Source of the DNA: Shouchella patagoniensis
GTDB taxonomy: Bacteria > Bacillota > Bacilli > Bacillales > Bacillaceae_D
Reading direction: 5' to 3'
Length of the DNA stretch: 64,000 nucleotides
Assembly: GCF_002019705.1 (NCBI RefSeq)
Contig: NZ_KV917377.1
Location: 1,858,565 to 1,922,564 of the forward strand
Shown here: positions 54,251-63,222 of the stretch, piece after piece
Layout: every line of letters starts with the position of its first letter
Position numbering within the stretch: the stretch's first letter is position 1
The notes under the pieces: model-generated
The model's input: only the letters and a program-made list of their open reading frames with translations
Told to the model about the DNA's origin: nothing
Database searches by the model: none
Made by a program: the position numbers and the translations under genes

Positions 54251-55438
54251 ATGGGTCAACGAATTGGAAATGTTGGGACGTTAAATCTATTAAAAGCAAC
54301 ACCAGAAAGCATTGCGGAGTACGATTATATTGGGAATGTCGGTCTCGTTTTATACAATCAACAGACGGCTCCCCTACTTTCAAAACTATCAATTGGTAAT
54401 ATCGGGCAAACGATTAGCCTGGAAGGTGATGCCAAAATAATAACAGGTGTGCTTACAATTGATTCCAATTATTTGAAACTTCTTGAAGAGTCAACACCCC
54501 TCCTTGTAAATGGTGTTGTTATTGTCACACCAAATGTAACGGAAACAGAATTAAAGGAAACTGGATGTTCACTTATCGTTAATGGTGTCATTTATACTCC
54601 TACTCAATTAAAGAGTGCTGTTCAGACGATCGTGAAAAGCAACAGTGGACTTACACTCACCTACGAAGGCGTTGAGCCTATCATAAAGAACGGAAATTTT
54701 GAATTAACGAATCAATTTTTAGATTCAATAACCGATAAGGCTCCCATTCTTATAAATGGACTGATCACACTTGCTCAAGATCTTGACACAGCATTATTTC
54801 ATTCAAAAGTTGAGCGAATAGATGTGAATGGTAAAGCTTTATTGTATCAAGAACAAGAAACCACCTTTTCTGCAAAAGCAACTGTCAATGGAAAAATTGA
54901 AGTCATACCAGCAGGTTTTATGCCGTATCGCACTAGCTTACAATTAAACATGCGCTCTATACGCAAATTTAAAAATCAGCGTATGTATACAAATAAGCCA
55001 ATTATTTTCGAGAAAGAAATTAACCGTGATCAATTTAGCTCTGCGTTTCAATCAATCCACTCTACCTCGTATATCATTTGTCATGAAGAGATTGAAGACC
55101 TTGTGTATGAGACACTTAACCTAATTGAAACGGAAGTCTTTGTATACACAGAAGCCATTCGATACGTTAAAAACGAGAAGTGGTCAATAGAAGACATCAA
55201 TGCATTAGATCTAGGTACTACGATTGTCGTCCATGAAAAACTCACTCTTCCTGAAGTAATAGACGATTTAATTGCTAAACGGCCAGTTATTAGTATTATT
55301 GGGGAACTTCATGTTCCTAATAATATGGTTAAAGCAGCTGTTCAATCATTGGTTCAAACGTATGACGGGCTTATTGTAAATACATCAACACAAGAAGATA
55401 CTCTTGAACTTCATAATATTGGTGAACTTTCTCTTTAA
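54251..55438 (+). CDS. Repeat-rich protein of unknown function
   Basis: 395 residues, soluble, no signal peptide or membrane helix. The family is not recognised. It is built from imperfect repeats: IGNVGTLNL, IGNVGLVLY and IGNIGQTISL at the N-terminus, then VNGVVIVTP, VNGVIYTP, INGLITLAQ, VNGKALLYQ, VNGKIEVIP about every 30-40 residues, and HNIGELSL at the end. Each is preceded by a short helix and a K/T-x-PILI strand. This pattern suggests a beta-solenoid or bactofilin-like polymer former. It lies between an ECF-like sigma factor (12 bases) and an MFS exporter (14 bases), with AAGGAGG upstream of its ATG. Confidence 0.8.
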   Translation: MGQRIGNVGTLNLLKATPESIAEYDYIGNVGLVLYNQQTAPLLSKLSIGNIGQTISLEGDAKIITGVLTIDSNYLKLLEESTPLLVNGVVIVTPNVTETELKETGCSLIVNGVIYTPTQLKSAVQTIVKSNSGLTLTYEGVEPIIKNGNFELTNQFLDSITDKAPILINGLITLAQDLDTALFHSKVERIDVNGKALLYQEQETTFSAKATVNGKIEVIPAGFMPYRTSLQLNMRSIRKFKNQRMYTNKPIIFEKEINRDQFSSAFQSIHSTSYIICHEEIEDLVYETLNLIETEVFVYTEAIRYVKNEKWSIEDINALDLGTTIVVHEKLTLPEVIDDLIAKRPVISIIGELHVPNNMVKAAVQSLVQTYDGLIVNTSTQEDTLELHNIGELSL

Positions 55439-55452
55439 GAAAGGAAAACTCT

Positions 55453-56805
55453 ATGAGTCATAGTCAACTCGAATATGCGAAAGAGCGAATCAAACAGCTA
55501 CGTGAAGAAGCGCGTTTATACCATTTATCGAAACAGGTCGCACAAAAAACAGAAAGGCCACATTCCATATGGGAAGTCCCAGGCTTTCCTAAGCTCTTTG
55601 CTTCCTATAGCATTTCAATTATTGGGCAATGGTTTGACATGGTTGCCATTATGATTGTATTTGGATACATCTGGAATGCAGATCCATTCCTTATTGCCTT
55701 AATCCCTGTTGCATACGCAGCTCCTCAAGCACTTTTTAGCCAATTTGCAGGTGTTATTGCTGAGCGAACAAATAAAATCAAATTAATGGCCATCGCAGAT
55801 TTATGTACAGTTCTGTTAACAATAGGTTTGTTTTTCACCTCAACACCGATTGCAGCACTTCTTATCCTAACACTGCGAGGAATCGTTAACGTCATACATT
55901 TCCCCGCACAACAAAGTTTGATTCGCCAACTTGTTCCTGACAAACTTCGATTAAAAGCAGTAACGTGGAATGGGGGCATAAACCAAGCGGCAAAAATCTT
56001 TGCCCCACTTGTTGGTGGTGCTCTACTCACATTTATGAATCCACAATCTCTGCTGCTTATAAATGCATTTGCATTTTTTATCTCTGCTTGCTTGCTTCTA
56101 TCAATGTTTCGCCTGAATAACACAACTTTAAAAGAAGACTTCCAATCTACTGACTCGGACCAGCCTTCTTTCTTTGAACAGTGGCGTAATGGTTGGCAAT
56201 CTATCTTTACGACTCAAGTCCTTGCACTAACCATAAGCTTATCTTTACTTGGTATTTCCATTATCCAACTTGTTGACTCTCAATTCGCTGTGCTATTTCG
56301 CGAGCTTGCTCCAGCAAAGCCACAAATCGTTGGCTGGATTATTTCTTCTATTGGTGCCGGCGCAATCACAGTAATGATGATCCTCAATCGACTTGATGAA
56401 TTAAAGCGAATTGGTTTATGGCTTAGCCTTGCTCTGCTTTTTATCGGTATTTCATTTAGTGGAATTGGTCTGCTTCAAATCAATTTCCCTCTATTTTCAC
56501 CACTTCTATTTGGGTTTATAGGTGGGATTGGAACCGGGATTGCGATGGTTGTTTCCAATTTCGTTATTCAAACGATTCCCAAACCATGCGATGTAAGTAC
56601 AGTAGCTGGAATATTCCAAACACTAACGAGTTTTTCCGTTTTTCTAGCCCCTTTACTTGGAGCAGCGCTTATCCATGCGGTAGGAATACAAGCGGTCTTC
56701 ATTCTTTGTGGTTTCTTGCTCATTGTTGTTGGGTTCCTCCCGATGATATGGCTGCGACGCCGTTCTTCTATTTCGAGAAAGGCTGAAATGAAACATAGCG
56801 CATAA
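55453..56805 (+). CDS. MFS transporter, DHA3 (macrolide efflux-like) family
   Basis: 450 residues with 12 membrane helices after an unusually long charged N-terminal part of about 50 residues (SHSQLEYAKERIKQLREEAR, helical). ISIIGQWFDMVAIMIVFGYIW and LRGIVNVIHFPAQQSLIRQLVPDKLRLKA are typical of the DHA3/MefA-type exporters. Family members expel macrolides and other small molecules; the substrate here is unknown. It is the third gene of the sigma factor operon, suggesting that export is induced through the sigma factor. Confidence 0.88.
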   Translation: MSHSQLEYAKERIKQLREEARLYHLSKQVAQKTERPHSIWEVPGFPKLFASYSISIIGQWFDMVAIMIVFGYIWNADPFLIALIPVAYAAPQALFSQFAGVIAERTNKIKLMAIADLCTVLLTIGLFFTSTPIAALLILTLRGIVNVIHFPAQQSLIRQLVPDKLRLKAVTWNGGINQAAKIFAPLVGGALLTFMNPQSLLLINAFAFFISACLLLSMFRLNNTTLKEDFQSTDSDQPSFFEQWRNGWQSIFTTQVLALTISLSLLGISIIQLVDSQFAVLFRELAPAKPQIVGWIISSIGAGAITVMMILNRLDELKRIGLWLSLALLFIGISFSGIGLLQINFPLFSPLLFGFIGGIGTGIAMVVSNFVIQTIPKPCDVSTVAGIFQTLTSFSVFLAPLLGAALIHAVGIQAVFILCGFLLIVVGFLPMIWLRRRSSISRKAEMKHSA

Positions 56806-56837
56806 TATCTCTTCTGAAGAGACAGATACTCATAAGT

Positions 56838-56870
56838 AAGCCACGATTACTAACTATATAATCGTGGCTT
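56838..56870. terminator. Bidirectional terminator between MFS gene and maoC-type gene
   Basis: A perfect 12-bp repeat AAGCCACGATTA/TAATCGTGGCTT with a 9-base loop lies between two convergent genes. T tracts on both sides are modest. Confidence 0.75.
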
Positions 56871-56875
56871 GTTCT

Positions 56876-57277
56876 TCATTGATACAATATATACGTTGCT
56901 TCTCCTTCAAGCGCGGATTCACCCGTTTGCTTGACAGCTTTAATCGCGAAGATTATCTCCTTATCTGTACGGCTTTGTACGTTTGCTTGGAGCGTGACAA
57001 CATCCCCTAAAAAGACCATTCCCCTGAAACGAATTTGATAGGTCGCGACAAATCCTTCTTCCAGATAAGGGGTAAATAATTTCGTCAAATTGCCCATTGT
57101 CCACATACCATGGGCGATAATCCCTGGTAGCCCCGCTCTTGTCGCTTCTTCATCAATCGTATGGATTGGATTGTAATCACCTGATGCCCCTGCATATTTT
57201 ATTAAGTCAAGTCTAGTAACAGGAGAAAGCTTAATCGACTTTAATTCATCACCGTGCTCAATTAAAGCAAGTGTCAT
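56876..57277 (-). CDS. MaoC-like (R)-enoyl-CoA hydratase
   Basis: 133 residues, a single hot-dog domain. The hydratase-2 motif is complete: GDYNPIH with D34 and H39, followed by GIIAHGMWTMG. It hydrates trans-2-enoyl-CoA to an (R)-3-hydroxyacyl-CoA, or does the reverse. It is the last gene of the operon and overlaps the previous hot-dog gene by 4 bases, so the two probably form one heteromeric hydratase. Confidence 0.85.
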   Translation of the reverse strand: MTLALIEHGDELKSIKLSPVTRLDLIKYAGASGDYNPIHTIDEEATRAGLPGIIAHGMWTMGNLTKLFTPYLEEGFVATYQIRFRGMVFLGDVVTLQANVQSRTDKEIIFAIKAVKQTGESALEGEATYILYQ

Positions 57278-57723
57278 ACCTTCATCGCCCTCCTAACTGT
57301 TTCTGTTAAAATAATGACTTGTTTAGAAGAAAAGAGTTGCTTCCCTTTGTCATCAAGCCCCACACTTTTAACAGACAGCAATCCCATCGTTCCACTTTTT
57401 CCCTTTTTCTCCACATAATCAGCTACCTCGGAATAACAACTGACTGTTTCACCTACGAGAAGCGGTCGAACATATTCATACGTCTGTTCCCCATGAATCA
57501 AGCCTTTATCAGGTAGCTTCAATTCAGACATTTCTCCATAGTCAAATACACGTGGAAATGTTGGAGGTGCGATATTCTGCCCATACAGAGAAGCTTCACC
57601 GTATGCTTCATCTACGTAAAGAGGATGAGCATCACCTATAGACTGAGCAAAAGCTTTTACTGCTCCTCGCTCAACGATGTTTTTTGTTGGTTGTGATTTT
57701 ATTCCAATCAACTGTTTAAACAT
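57274..57723 (-). CDS. MaoC-like N-terminal (FAS1A-type) dehydratase subunit
   Basis: 149 residues, a hot-dog domain of the FAS1-like dehydratase type that normally lacks the active-site His-Asp pair and serves as the substrate-binding partner. PLYVDEAYGEASLYGQNIAPPTFPRVF and LIHGEQTYEYVRPLLVGETVSCYSEV are typical. ATG 57723 is used because GGAGG is 8 bases before it; an ATG five codons upstream overlaps that site. It pairs with the small hydratase that follows. Similar two-subunit enzymes occur in steroid and fatty acid pathways. Confidence 0.82.
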   Translation of the reverse strand: MFKQLIGIKSQPTKNIVERGAVKAFAQSIGDAHPLYVDEAYGEASLYGQNIAPPTFPRVFDYGEMSELKLPDKGLIHGEQTYEYVRPLLVGETVSCYSEVADYVEKKGKSGTMGLLSVKSVGLDDKGKQLFSSKQVIILTETVRRAMKV

Positions 57724-57741
57724 TAGCCTTACCTCCATTTA

Positions 57742-58503
57742 TCAAGCTTTTGGTCCTCCAGCAACATAGATGACTTGGCCACTGACAAATGAAGAACGTT
57801 CGTCCGCAAAAAAAGCGACTGCATTGGCAATGTCTTCAGGTTTTCCACTTCTCGCAACCGGGATTGATGCTACGCTTCCTTCAACAAGGTCTTCAAAGGA
57901 AATGCCAATTCTGGCGGCTGTTGCTTTTGTCATATCGGTTTCAATGAAGCCAGGTGCGACCGCATTCACCGTAATACCGAATTTACCCAATTCAATCGCA
58001 AGCGTTTTTGTAAATCCTTGTAAACCAGCTTTTGCTGTCGCATAGTTGGCTTGCCCTCGATTTCCCAGCGCGGAGGTAGATGAAATATTAATAATGCGTC
58101 CGTACTTTTGTTTCACCATATATCCTTGAGCTGTTTGTGAAGCGACAAACGCCCCTTTTAAATGAACATTCATGACCGTTTCCCAATCGGTATCATCCAT
58201 TTTGAATAACATATTATCGCGAATCACACCGGCATTGTTCACAAGCACATCAATCGATCCAAATGCATCATGCGCTTCTTTCATCGCCACTTCGACCTGC
58301 GTACGATCCGTTACATCAGCTGCGATCGCCAAAATTTCTTGATTATTCTCCAAGAAATAGGCTTTCGCTTCTTGGAGCGCCTCTTCGTTTACATCAATAA
58401 TGGCCACTTTAGCACCGTCATCTGCCAATCGTTTCGCAATTCCTCGCCCAATTCCACGACTTCCTCCTGTAATAAAGACGCTTCTTCCTGTAAATACACC
58501 CAT
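57742..58503 (-). CDS. SDR, 3-oxoacyl-(ACP/CoA) reductase or 3-hydroxyacyl-CoA dehydrogenase (FabG-like)
   Basis: 253 residues. The cofactor motif TGGSRGIG is at about 11-18 and an acidic DVNEE after strand 2 suggests NAD(H). NNAGV, the catalytic Ser in NISSTSALG, and YATAK follow. The end has FVSGQVIYVAGG. In this operon it should oxidise the (R)-3-hydroxyacyl-CoA made by the MaoC enzymes, rather than act in fatty acid synthesis. AAGGAG is 11 bases before the ATG. Confidence 0.87.
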   Translation of the reverse strand: MGVFTGRSVFITGGSRGIGRGIAKRLADDGAKVAIIDVNEEALQEAKAYFLENNQEILAIAADVTDRTQVEVAMKEAHDAFGSIDVLVNNAGVIRDNMLFKMDDTDWETVMNVHLKGAFVASQTAQGYMVKQKYGRIINISSTSALGNRGQANYATAKAGLQGFTKTLAIELGKFGITVNAVAPGFIETDMTKATAARIGISFEDLVEGSVASIPVARSGKPEDIANAVAFFADERSSFVSGQVIYVAGGPKA

Positions 58504-58523
58504 CGTTTCATTCGCTCCTTCTC

Positions 58524-59699
58524 CTACATAAATTGTCCGAGTTTCACATGACCTTTTAATAAATTGCGGCTAATAATGAGACGTTGAATTTCATCCGTTC
58601 CGTCATAAATGCGCCATAAACGCGCTTCTCGATACCAACGTTCAATTGGTAATTCCCTCGTATAACCCATGCCCCCATGAATTTGCAAAACACGGTCAAT
58701 AATGTCATTCGCTTTCGTTGCTCCAAATAATTTCGCAATTGAGGCTAGATGACGATTGTCTTCGCCTTGATCAAGGGTATAAGCTGCATTTAAGACGAGC
58801 CAGCGCATCGCTTCAAGCTCAACAGCTGAATCAGCAATCTGCCATTGGATAGCTTGGCGTTCAGAAATTGGCTTTCCAAAAGTGTATCGTTCTTTTGCAT
58901 AGTCAATTGCCATATTTAATAAACGCTCTGAACCACCAACCGCTCTTGCCCCAACTTGCCAACGAGCAAACCCAATCCATTCAAGTCCTAAATCATAGCC
59001 TTGATGTAATGTTCCTAGAATGTTTTCTTCCGGGACTCTAACATTGTCAAAAAAGAGTGATGCAGGTCCCCATTCACCCATCGTATGAATGTATTCTGAA
59101 GTCCATCCCATATCGCGATCAACGATAAAACACGTTACCCCTTCTCGCCCTGTTTTCGTGTACATCTCTTTGTCTGTAATTGCAATCGCCATAACAAAGT
59201 CAGCTTCGTTTCCGCCAGTAATAAATGTTTTTTCACCATTTAAGACCCATTCATCCCCGTCTTTAAACGCTGTCATTTTAATATTGCGCGTATCAGATCC
59301 AGCACCTGGTTCTGTCATCGCAAAACACGATTTTTTGTCACCGTTAATTGTAGGCACTAAATAGCGTTTCTTTTGTTCGTCGTTGCCACGGTAAAGGATG
59401 TTATCGGCTGAACCACCAAATTGAAACGGCACAAACGTCTTAGATGCTTCAATCATGACAAGGGCCATCATCAGTTGACCAAGATCAGCCCCACCGTATT
59501 CAGTTGGTGTGTTTATCCCCCAGAACCCTGCATCTTTTGCTTTTCTCTGAAGCTCTTTTATCTTTTCGGCAGATAAGCTTGGTTTTCCTTGTAGTTCATT
59601 TCGTAATACTTGATTTTCTAACGGGATTAACTCCTTTTCGACAAATTTCCTAATTGTTGCTTGCACCATTCGTTGCTCTTCATTTAAACGCAGTTCCAT
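58524..59699 (-). CDS. Acyl-CoA dehydrogenase
   Basis: 391 residues, normal length. It makes the trans-2-enoyl-CoA with FAD. FAMTEPGAGSD and GEKTFITGG are the flavin and substrate motifs; the end has QIHGGMGYTRELPIERWYREARLWRIYDGTDEIQRLIIS. Where short- and medium-chain enzymes have the catalytic Glu in YEGT, this has YDGT. Its catalytic base may therefore lie on another helix, as in isovaleryl- or long-chain enzymes, or the Asp may act. The preferred chain is not known. Confidence 0.9.
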   Translation of the reverse strand: MELRLNEEQRMVQATIRKFVEKELIPLENQVLRNELQGKPSLSAEKIKELQRKAKDAGFWGINTPTEYGGADLGQLMMALVMIEASKTFVPFQFGGSADNILYRGNDEQKKRYLVPTINGDKKSCFAMTEPGAGSDTRNIKMTAFKDGDEWVLNGEKTFITGGNEADFVMAIAITDKEMYTKTGREGVTCFIVDRDMGWTSEYIHTMGEWGPASLFFDNVRVPEENILGTLHQGYDLGLEWIGFARWQVGARAVGGSERLLNMAIDYAKERYTFGKPISERQAIQWQIADSAVELEAMRWLVLNAAYTLDQGEDNRHLASIAKLFGATKANDIIDRVLQIHGGMGYTRELPIERWYREARLWRIYDGTDEIQRLIISRNLLKGHVKLGQFM

Positions 59700-59718
59700 C
59701 TTTTTTCTCCCCTATCTT

Positions 59719-60888
59719 TTATGAATGTGTTCGTTCAATCAGTAAGGCAATCCCTTGACCGCCACCAATACAAGCCGTCACAAGCCCTCTACGTTTTCCC
59801 TGTCTCTCTAGTTCATAACACAGCTTAGTCACGAGCATCGCCCCGGTTGCTGCAATTGGATGCCCATGTGCGATCGCTCCTCCATTAACGTTCAATTTGG
59901 CATGGTCAAATCCAAGCTCGCGGTCAACAGCTAATGTTTGCGCGGCAAAGGCCTCGTTACATTCAATTAAATCAATTAATTCAAGTGTGACTCCAGTCCG
60001 TTTTAGTACCTGCTTTACAGCTGGAACAGGTCCAATCCCCATAATTGTTGGGTCAACCCCCGCTACTGCCCAATCAACAATACGAGCTAAAGGAGTAAGT
60101 CCACGGCGTTCTGCTTCATCTTTTGCCATTAGTACAAGAGCCGATGCTCCGTCATTCACACCAGATGAATTTCCCGCAGTTACTGTACCCCCTTCTTTAA
60201 ATACTGGTGGCAAATTGCCGAGAATTTCTGGTGTAATTTCAGCACGAGGATGTTCATCTTTTTCAAATAATTGGTTGCCTTTTTTTGTTTTTACTGTAAT
60301 AGGTACAATCTGGCTATCAAAAGCACCATCCTTCATCGCTTGGGCCATTCTATTCTGGCTCCGCGCAGCAAACTCATCTTGCTCTTGTCTGGAGATCTGA
60401 TACTTTTCGGCTAGATTCTCTGCCGTAATCCCCATTGGTGGATTGCCTATCGTCTCAGGTACTAATCGTGCTTGCATAAATTGAGGCGGACTCCGATCAA
60501 ACGCTCGTGTGGCCGGGCGAAGTAGGTGTGGCGCGCATGACATACTCTCTGCCCCACCGGCAATAACAACCGTACTCCGCCCACTTTGAATCTGTTCCGC
60601 AGCAAGGGCGACACTATTTATACCTGAGCCACACTGCCGATCAATCGTTAACCCAGGAACACTGATTGGCAAACCTGCTGCAAGTAACGAAAAACGTGCA
60701 GCATTCCCTCCCCCGCTTAAACAGTTGCCGAATATCACATCTCCTACTTCAAAGCCATCAATCTCTGCTCGACGCACCGCTTCCTTGATAACTTCGCCCC
60801 CATAACTTGTGTGGTCAAGACCTGAAAGAGCCCCTCCTTTTTTTGCAATCGCTGTTCGAACTGCTGATACGATGACAGCTTCTTTCAT
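59719..60888 (-). CDS. Thiolase (acetyl-CoA C-acyltransferase)
   Basis: 389 residues. Catalytic residues are all visible: C86 in DRQCGSGINS, H343 in AIAHGHPIAATGA and C373 in TACIGGGQG. It cleaves 3-oxoacyl-CoA with CoA, or condenses two acetyl-CoA. In this operon the degradative direction is more likely. ATG 60888 overlaps the thioesterase stop by 4 bases. Confidence 0.93.
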   Translation of the reverse strand: MKEAVIVSAVRTAIAKKGGALSGLDHTSYGGEVIKEAVRRAEIDGFEVGDVIFGNCLSGGGNAARFSLLAAGLPISVPGLTIDRQCGSGINSVALAAEQIQSGRSTVVIAGGAESMSCAPHLLRPATRAFDRSPPQFMQARLVPETIGNPPMGITAENLAEKYQISRQEQDEFAARSQNRMAQAMKDGAFDSQIVPITVKTKKGNQLFEKDEHPRAEITPEILGNLPPVFKEGGTVTAGNSSGVNDGASALVLMAKDEAERRGLTPLARIVDWAVAGVDPTIMGIGPVPAVKQVLKRTGVTLELIDLIECNEAFAAQTLAVDRELGFDHAKLNVNGGAIAHGHPIAATGAMLVTKLCYELERQGKRRGLVTACIGGGQGIALLIERTHS

Positions 60889-61295
60889 ATGTCCATCCCT
60901 GCCTTCCTCATTAATTTAAAAGTCCCGCTCCCTTTTGCTACGACCGTCCCTTCCTCCGTATAAATGCTCGCTTCAACCATTGCTGATTTATACGTGAGAT
61001 TCTGAATCTTGGCTTTGGCAGTTAATTTACCTTCTTTAAAAGCAGCAAAGTAGTGAATATGGAGCGATGTTGTGACGCTTGGGGTTTCAGTCGCTTGAAA
61101 CAAAGTTGTTCCCAAAATATTATCAATCATCGCTGCATGCACACCCCCATGCAACGATCCTTGTATATTTAAATGTTCTTCTTTTACTTCTAGTTCAATA
61201 TAAACATTCCCTCGATCATCAACTCGATTTTCAAAGCCTAGCAGTTCGAAGAAAGGACTTTGCTTTGTCTCAAAAACAGGATGCTTCTCATTCAT
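60885..61295 (-). CDS. PaaI-type hot-dog thioesterase
   Basis: 136 residues. The hot-dog helix contains LHGGVHAAMIDNILG, the HGG-x(n)-D motif of the PaaI/4HBT-type thioesterases. It hydrolyses acyl- or phenylacetyl-type CoA esters, perhaps to free stuck CoA. It overlaps the binding-protein gene by 8 bases and the thiolase gene by 4, so is clearly part of the operon. Confidence 0.85.
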   Translation of the reverse strand: MNEKHPVFETKQSPFFELLGFENRVDDRGNVYIELEVKEEHLNIQGSLHGGVHAAMIDNILGTTLFQATETPSVTTSLHIHYFAAFKEGKLTAKAKIQNLTYKSAMVEASIYTEEGTVVAKGSGTFKLMRKAGMDI

Positions 61296-62493
61296 TCATT
61301 TCCACCACTTTGATTTCTCCGTCTTCCACTACTGCCATTCGCAGTTCCGTTCCAAGGCCACCATCATCGGATACTTCTGTTAGAGGATAAATTAACTTAT
61401 CCTCTGGTATATTATTTAACCCCTCATTTAGATTCGCTCGAATGCCTGCCGTGTCATCAACAGTACCGGCCGCTTTCATCGCTTCTGCTAACATATAAAC
61501 AGATAAGTAGTGATAACCCGCTTCTGAACCAGGATTTCGGTCATGTTCCTCAAAATAATCGTTAACAAAAGCTTCATTGCCATCATGAACGTCTGCACTT
61601 AAAGGTGTTACACCCACAGAGCCCTCAATCACGTCTGCTTGATCACCAAGCACTAGTTCCATCTCATCGAGCTTCGCCTGATCCATTACGAGAAACCCTC
61701 CTTCAAACCCGAGTTCACGAGCTTGCTGCATCACCTGAGACGTTGGTTCAGAAGCTCCACCTACAAACATGACATCTGGATCATCGCGCAACGCATTCGT
61801 CACTAATGTAAAAAAGTCTGTATCTTTGCTGTAATCGACAGTTCCTTCATAAACAACTTCTCCACCGAGACCTTCCCAAACAGGGGTAAGTTCTTCCGCC
61901 CAATCAAGCCCATATTGCGTATTGGTCGGAAGCATCGATAATTTCGGTCCGAACCGTTCGAGTTGGTATTTAGAAAATGGTCCGACATATTTGTCGTACG
62001 TTGGTGGAATCCGTAACGTCAACTCATTTCCTTGTGCAGTAATATCAGGTTCACTCGAATACGCACCGATTATAAAATCCTCTTGTTCATTAAATACTTG
62101 TGTTGCGAAAATCCCTCCGCTATGAGGAACATAAACAATTGGGGTATCATATTCTTGAACAAGCCTTCGTGCGTTCGCTCCAGTTTCATTAGGCAAATAT
62201 TGGTCATCTAGAGTGACTAAATTAAACGAATACATCTGTCCATCTACTTCAAATCCGCCAGCTTCATTAATTTCGTTAATCGCCATCGTCAACCCACTTG
62301 CTGCATTTTGTCCATAGAATGCAGCGGCTCCAGATAACGGCCCGCTGAAACCAAGATTGATTACTTCGGTTCCGACCACTTTTTCGATCGCTTCACCTTG
62401 TTCTTCATTGTCTCCCCCAACAATTGTGTCATCGCCGATACATCCAACAAGCAAACCAATAGCACCTACAACAGTAAACAGCATTCTCTTCAT
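61288..62493 (-). CDS. Branched-chain amino acid type (LivK-like) ABC binding lipoprotein
   Basis: 401 residues. The signal peptide has the lipobox LLVGC with the cysteine at 18, then an acidic linker. The periplasmic-binding fold begins INLGFSGPLSGAAAFYGQNAASG, the LivK/aliphatic amide-binding start, and has SEAGYHYLSVYMLAEAMK near the C-terminus. Neighbouring CoA enzymes suggest that the ligand is a carboxylic (perhaps aromatic or branched) acid and not an amino acid. It lies between livF and the thioesterase gene. Confidence 0.9.
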   Translation of the reverse strand: MKRMLFTVVGAIGLLVGCIGDDTIVGGDNEEQGEAIEKVVGTEVINLGFSGPLSGAAAFYGQNAASGLTMAINEINEAGGFEVDGQMYSFNLVTLDDQYLPNETGANARRLVQEYDTPIVYVPHSGGIFATQVFNEQEDFIIGAYSSEPDITAQGNELTLRIPPTYDKYVGPFSKYQLERFGPKLSMLPTNTQYGLDWAEELTPVWEGLGGEVVYEGTVDYSKDTDFFTLVTNALRDDPDVMFVGGASEPTSQVMQQARELGFEGGFLVMDQAKLDEMELVLGDQADVIEGSVGVTPLSADVHDGNEAFVNDYFEEHDRNPGSEAGYHYLSVYMLAEAMKAAGTVDDTAGIRANLNEGLNNIPEDKLIYPLTEVSDDGGLGTELRMAVVEDGEIKVVEMNE

Positions 62494-62514
62494 GCCTAAG
62501 CTCCTCCTTTTGGC

Positions 62515-63222
62515 TTATGCCCCAATATACGCTTTTTTAACAGCTTCATTTGCAAGCAACTCTTCCCGTGTCCCTTCAACTACCATGCGACCATTCTCAA
62601 TCACATAACCACGATCGGCGATTCGAAGAGCTGCATTTGCATTTTGTTCTGCTAGTAATACTGTTGTGCCTTGCTGATTGATTGTCCGGATCACTTCAAA
62701 AACTTGTTCGACAATAAGAGGAGCGAGACCTATTGAAGGTTCATCAAAAAGAACAAGCTTTGGTTTTGACATCATCGCTCGCCCAATTGCGAGCATCTGT
62801 TGTTGTCCACCACTTAATGAACCTGCCTGAGCATCTTTCTTTTCTTCTAGTATCGGAAAGAGTGCGTAAATTTCAGAAAGTGATTCTTGTAGTTGCTGTT
62901 TCTTCGGTCGCAATGCATAAGCGCCCATACGTAGATTTTCATAAACACTCATTGCTGGAAACAAATTTCTTCCTTCAGGACAATGACCAATACCTTCCTG
63001 TACAAGCTTACTAGCGGACTTTCCACCAATTGCTTTTTTATTCCATGTAATCATTCCTGATGCTGGTTTAGAGAGTCCACTAATACTCCTAAAAATCGTA
63101 CTTTTCCCTGCGCCATTAGCTCCCAGCAAAACAACTAATTCACCTTGTTCAACATGGAGGGAGATATTAGATAACACTTCATACATACCATATCGAACCG
63201 ATACTTCATTCAGCATCAGCAT
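62515..63222 (-). CDS. livF: ABC transporter ATPase LivF type
   Basis: 235 residues from ATG 63222, which has GGAGGAGG 8 bases upstream; a start ten codons earlier has none. Walker A is GANGAGKST, signature LSGGQQQM, Walker B LVLFDEPSIGLAP, switch H replaced by Gln in VLLAEQNAN, as is normal for LivF. ATG 63222 overlaps the livG end by 17 bases. Confidence 0.93.
   Translation of the reverse strand: MLMLNEVSVRYGMYEVLSNISLHVEQGELVVLLGANGAGKSTIFRSISGLSKPASGMITWNKKAIGGKSASKLVQEGIGHCPEGRNLFPAMSVYENLRMGAYALRPKKQQLQESLSEIYALFPILEEKKDAQAGSLSGGQQQMLAIGRAMMSKPKLVLFDEPSIGLAPLIVEQVFEVIRTINQQGTTVLLAEQNANAALRIADRGYVIENGRMVVEGTREELLANEAVKKAYIGA

Noticed and set aside
59897-60400. 167-codon open frame opposite the thiolase gene
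   Set aside because: A shadow of the conserved thiolase; composition is Ser/Ala/Pro-rich as expected from antisense reading.
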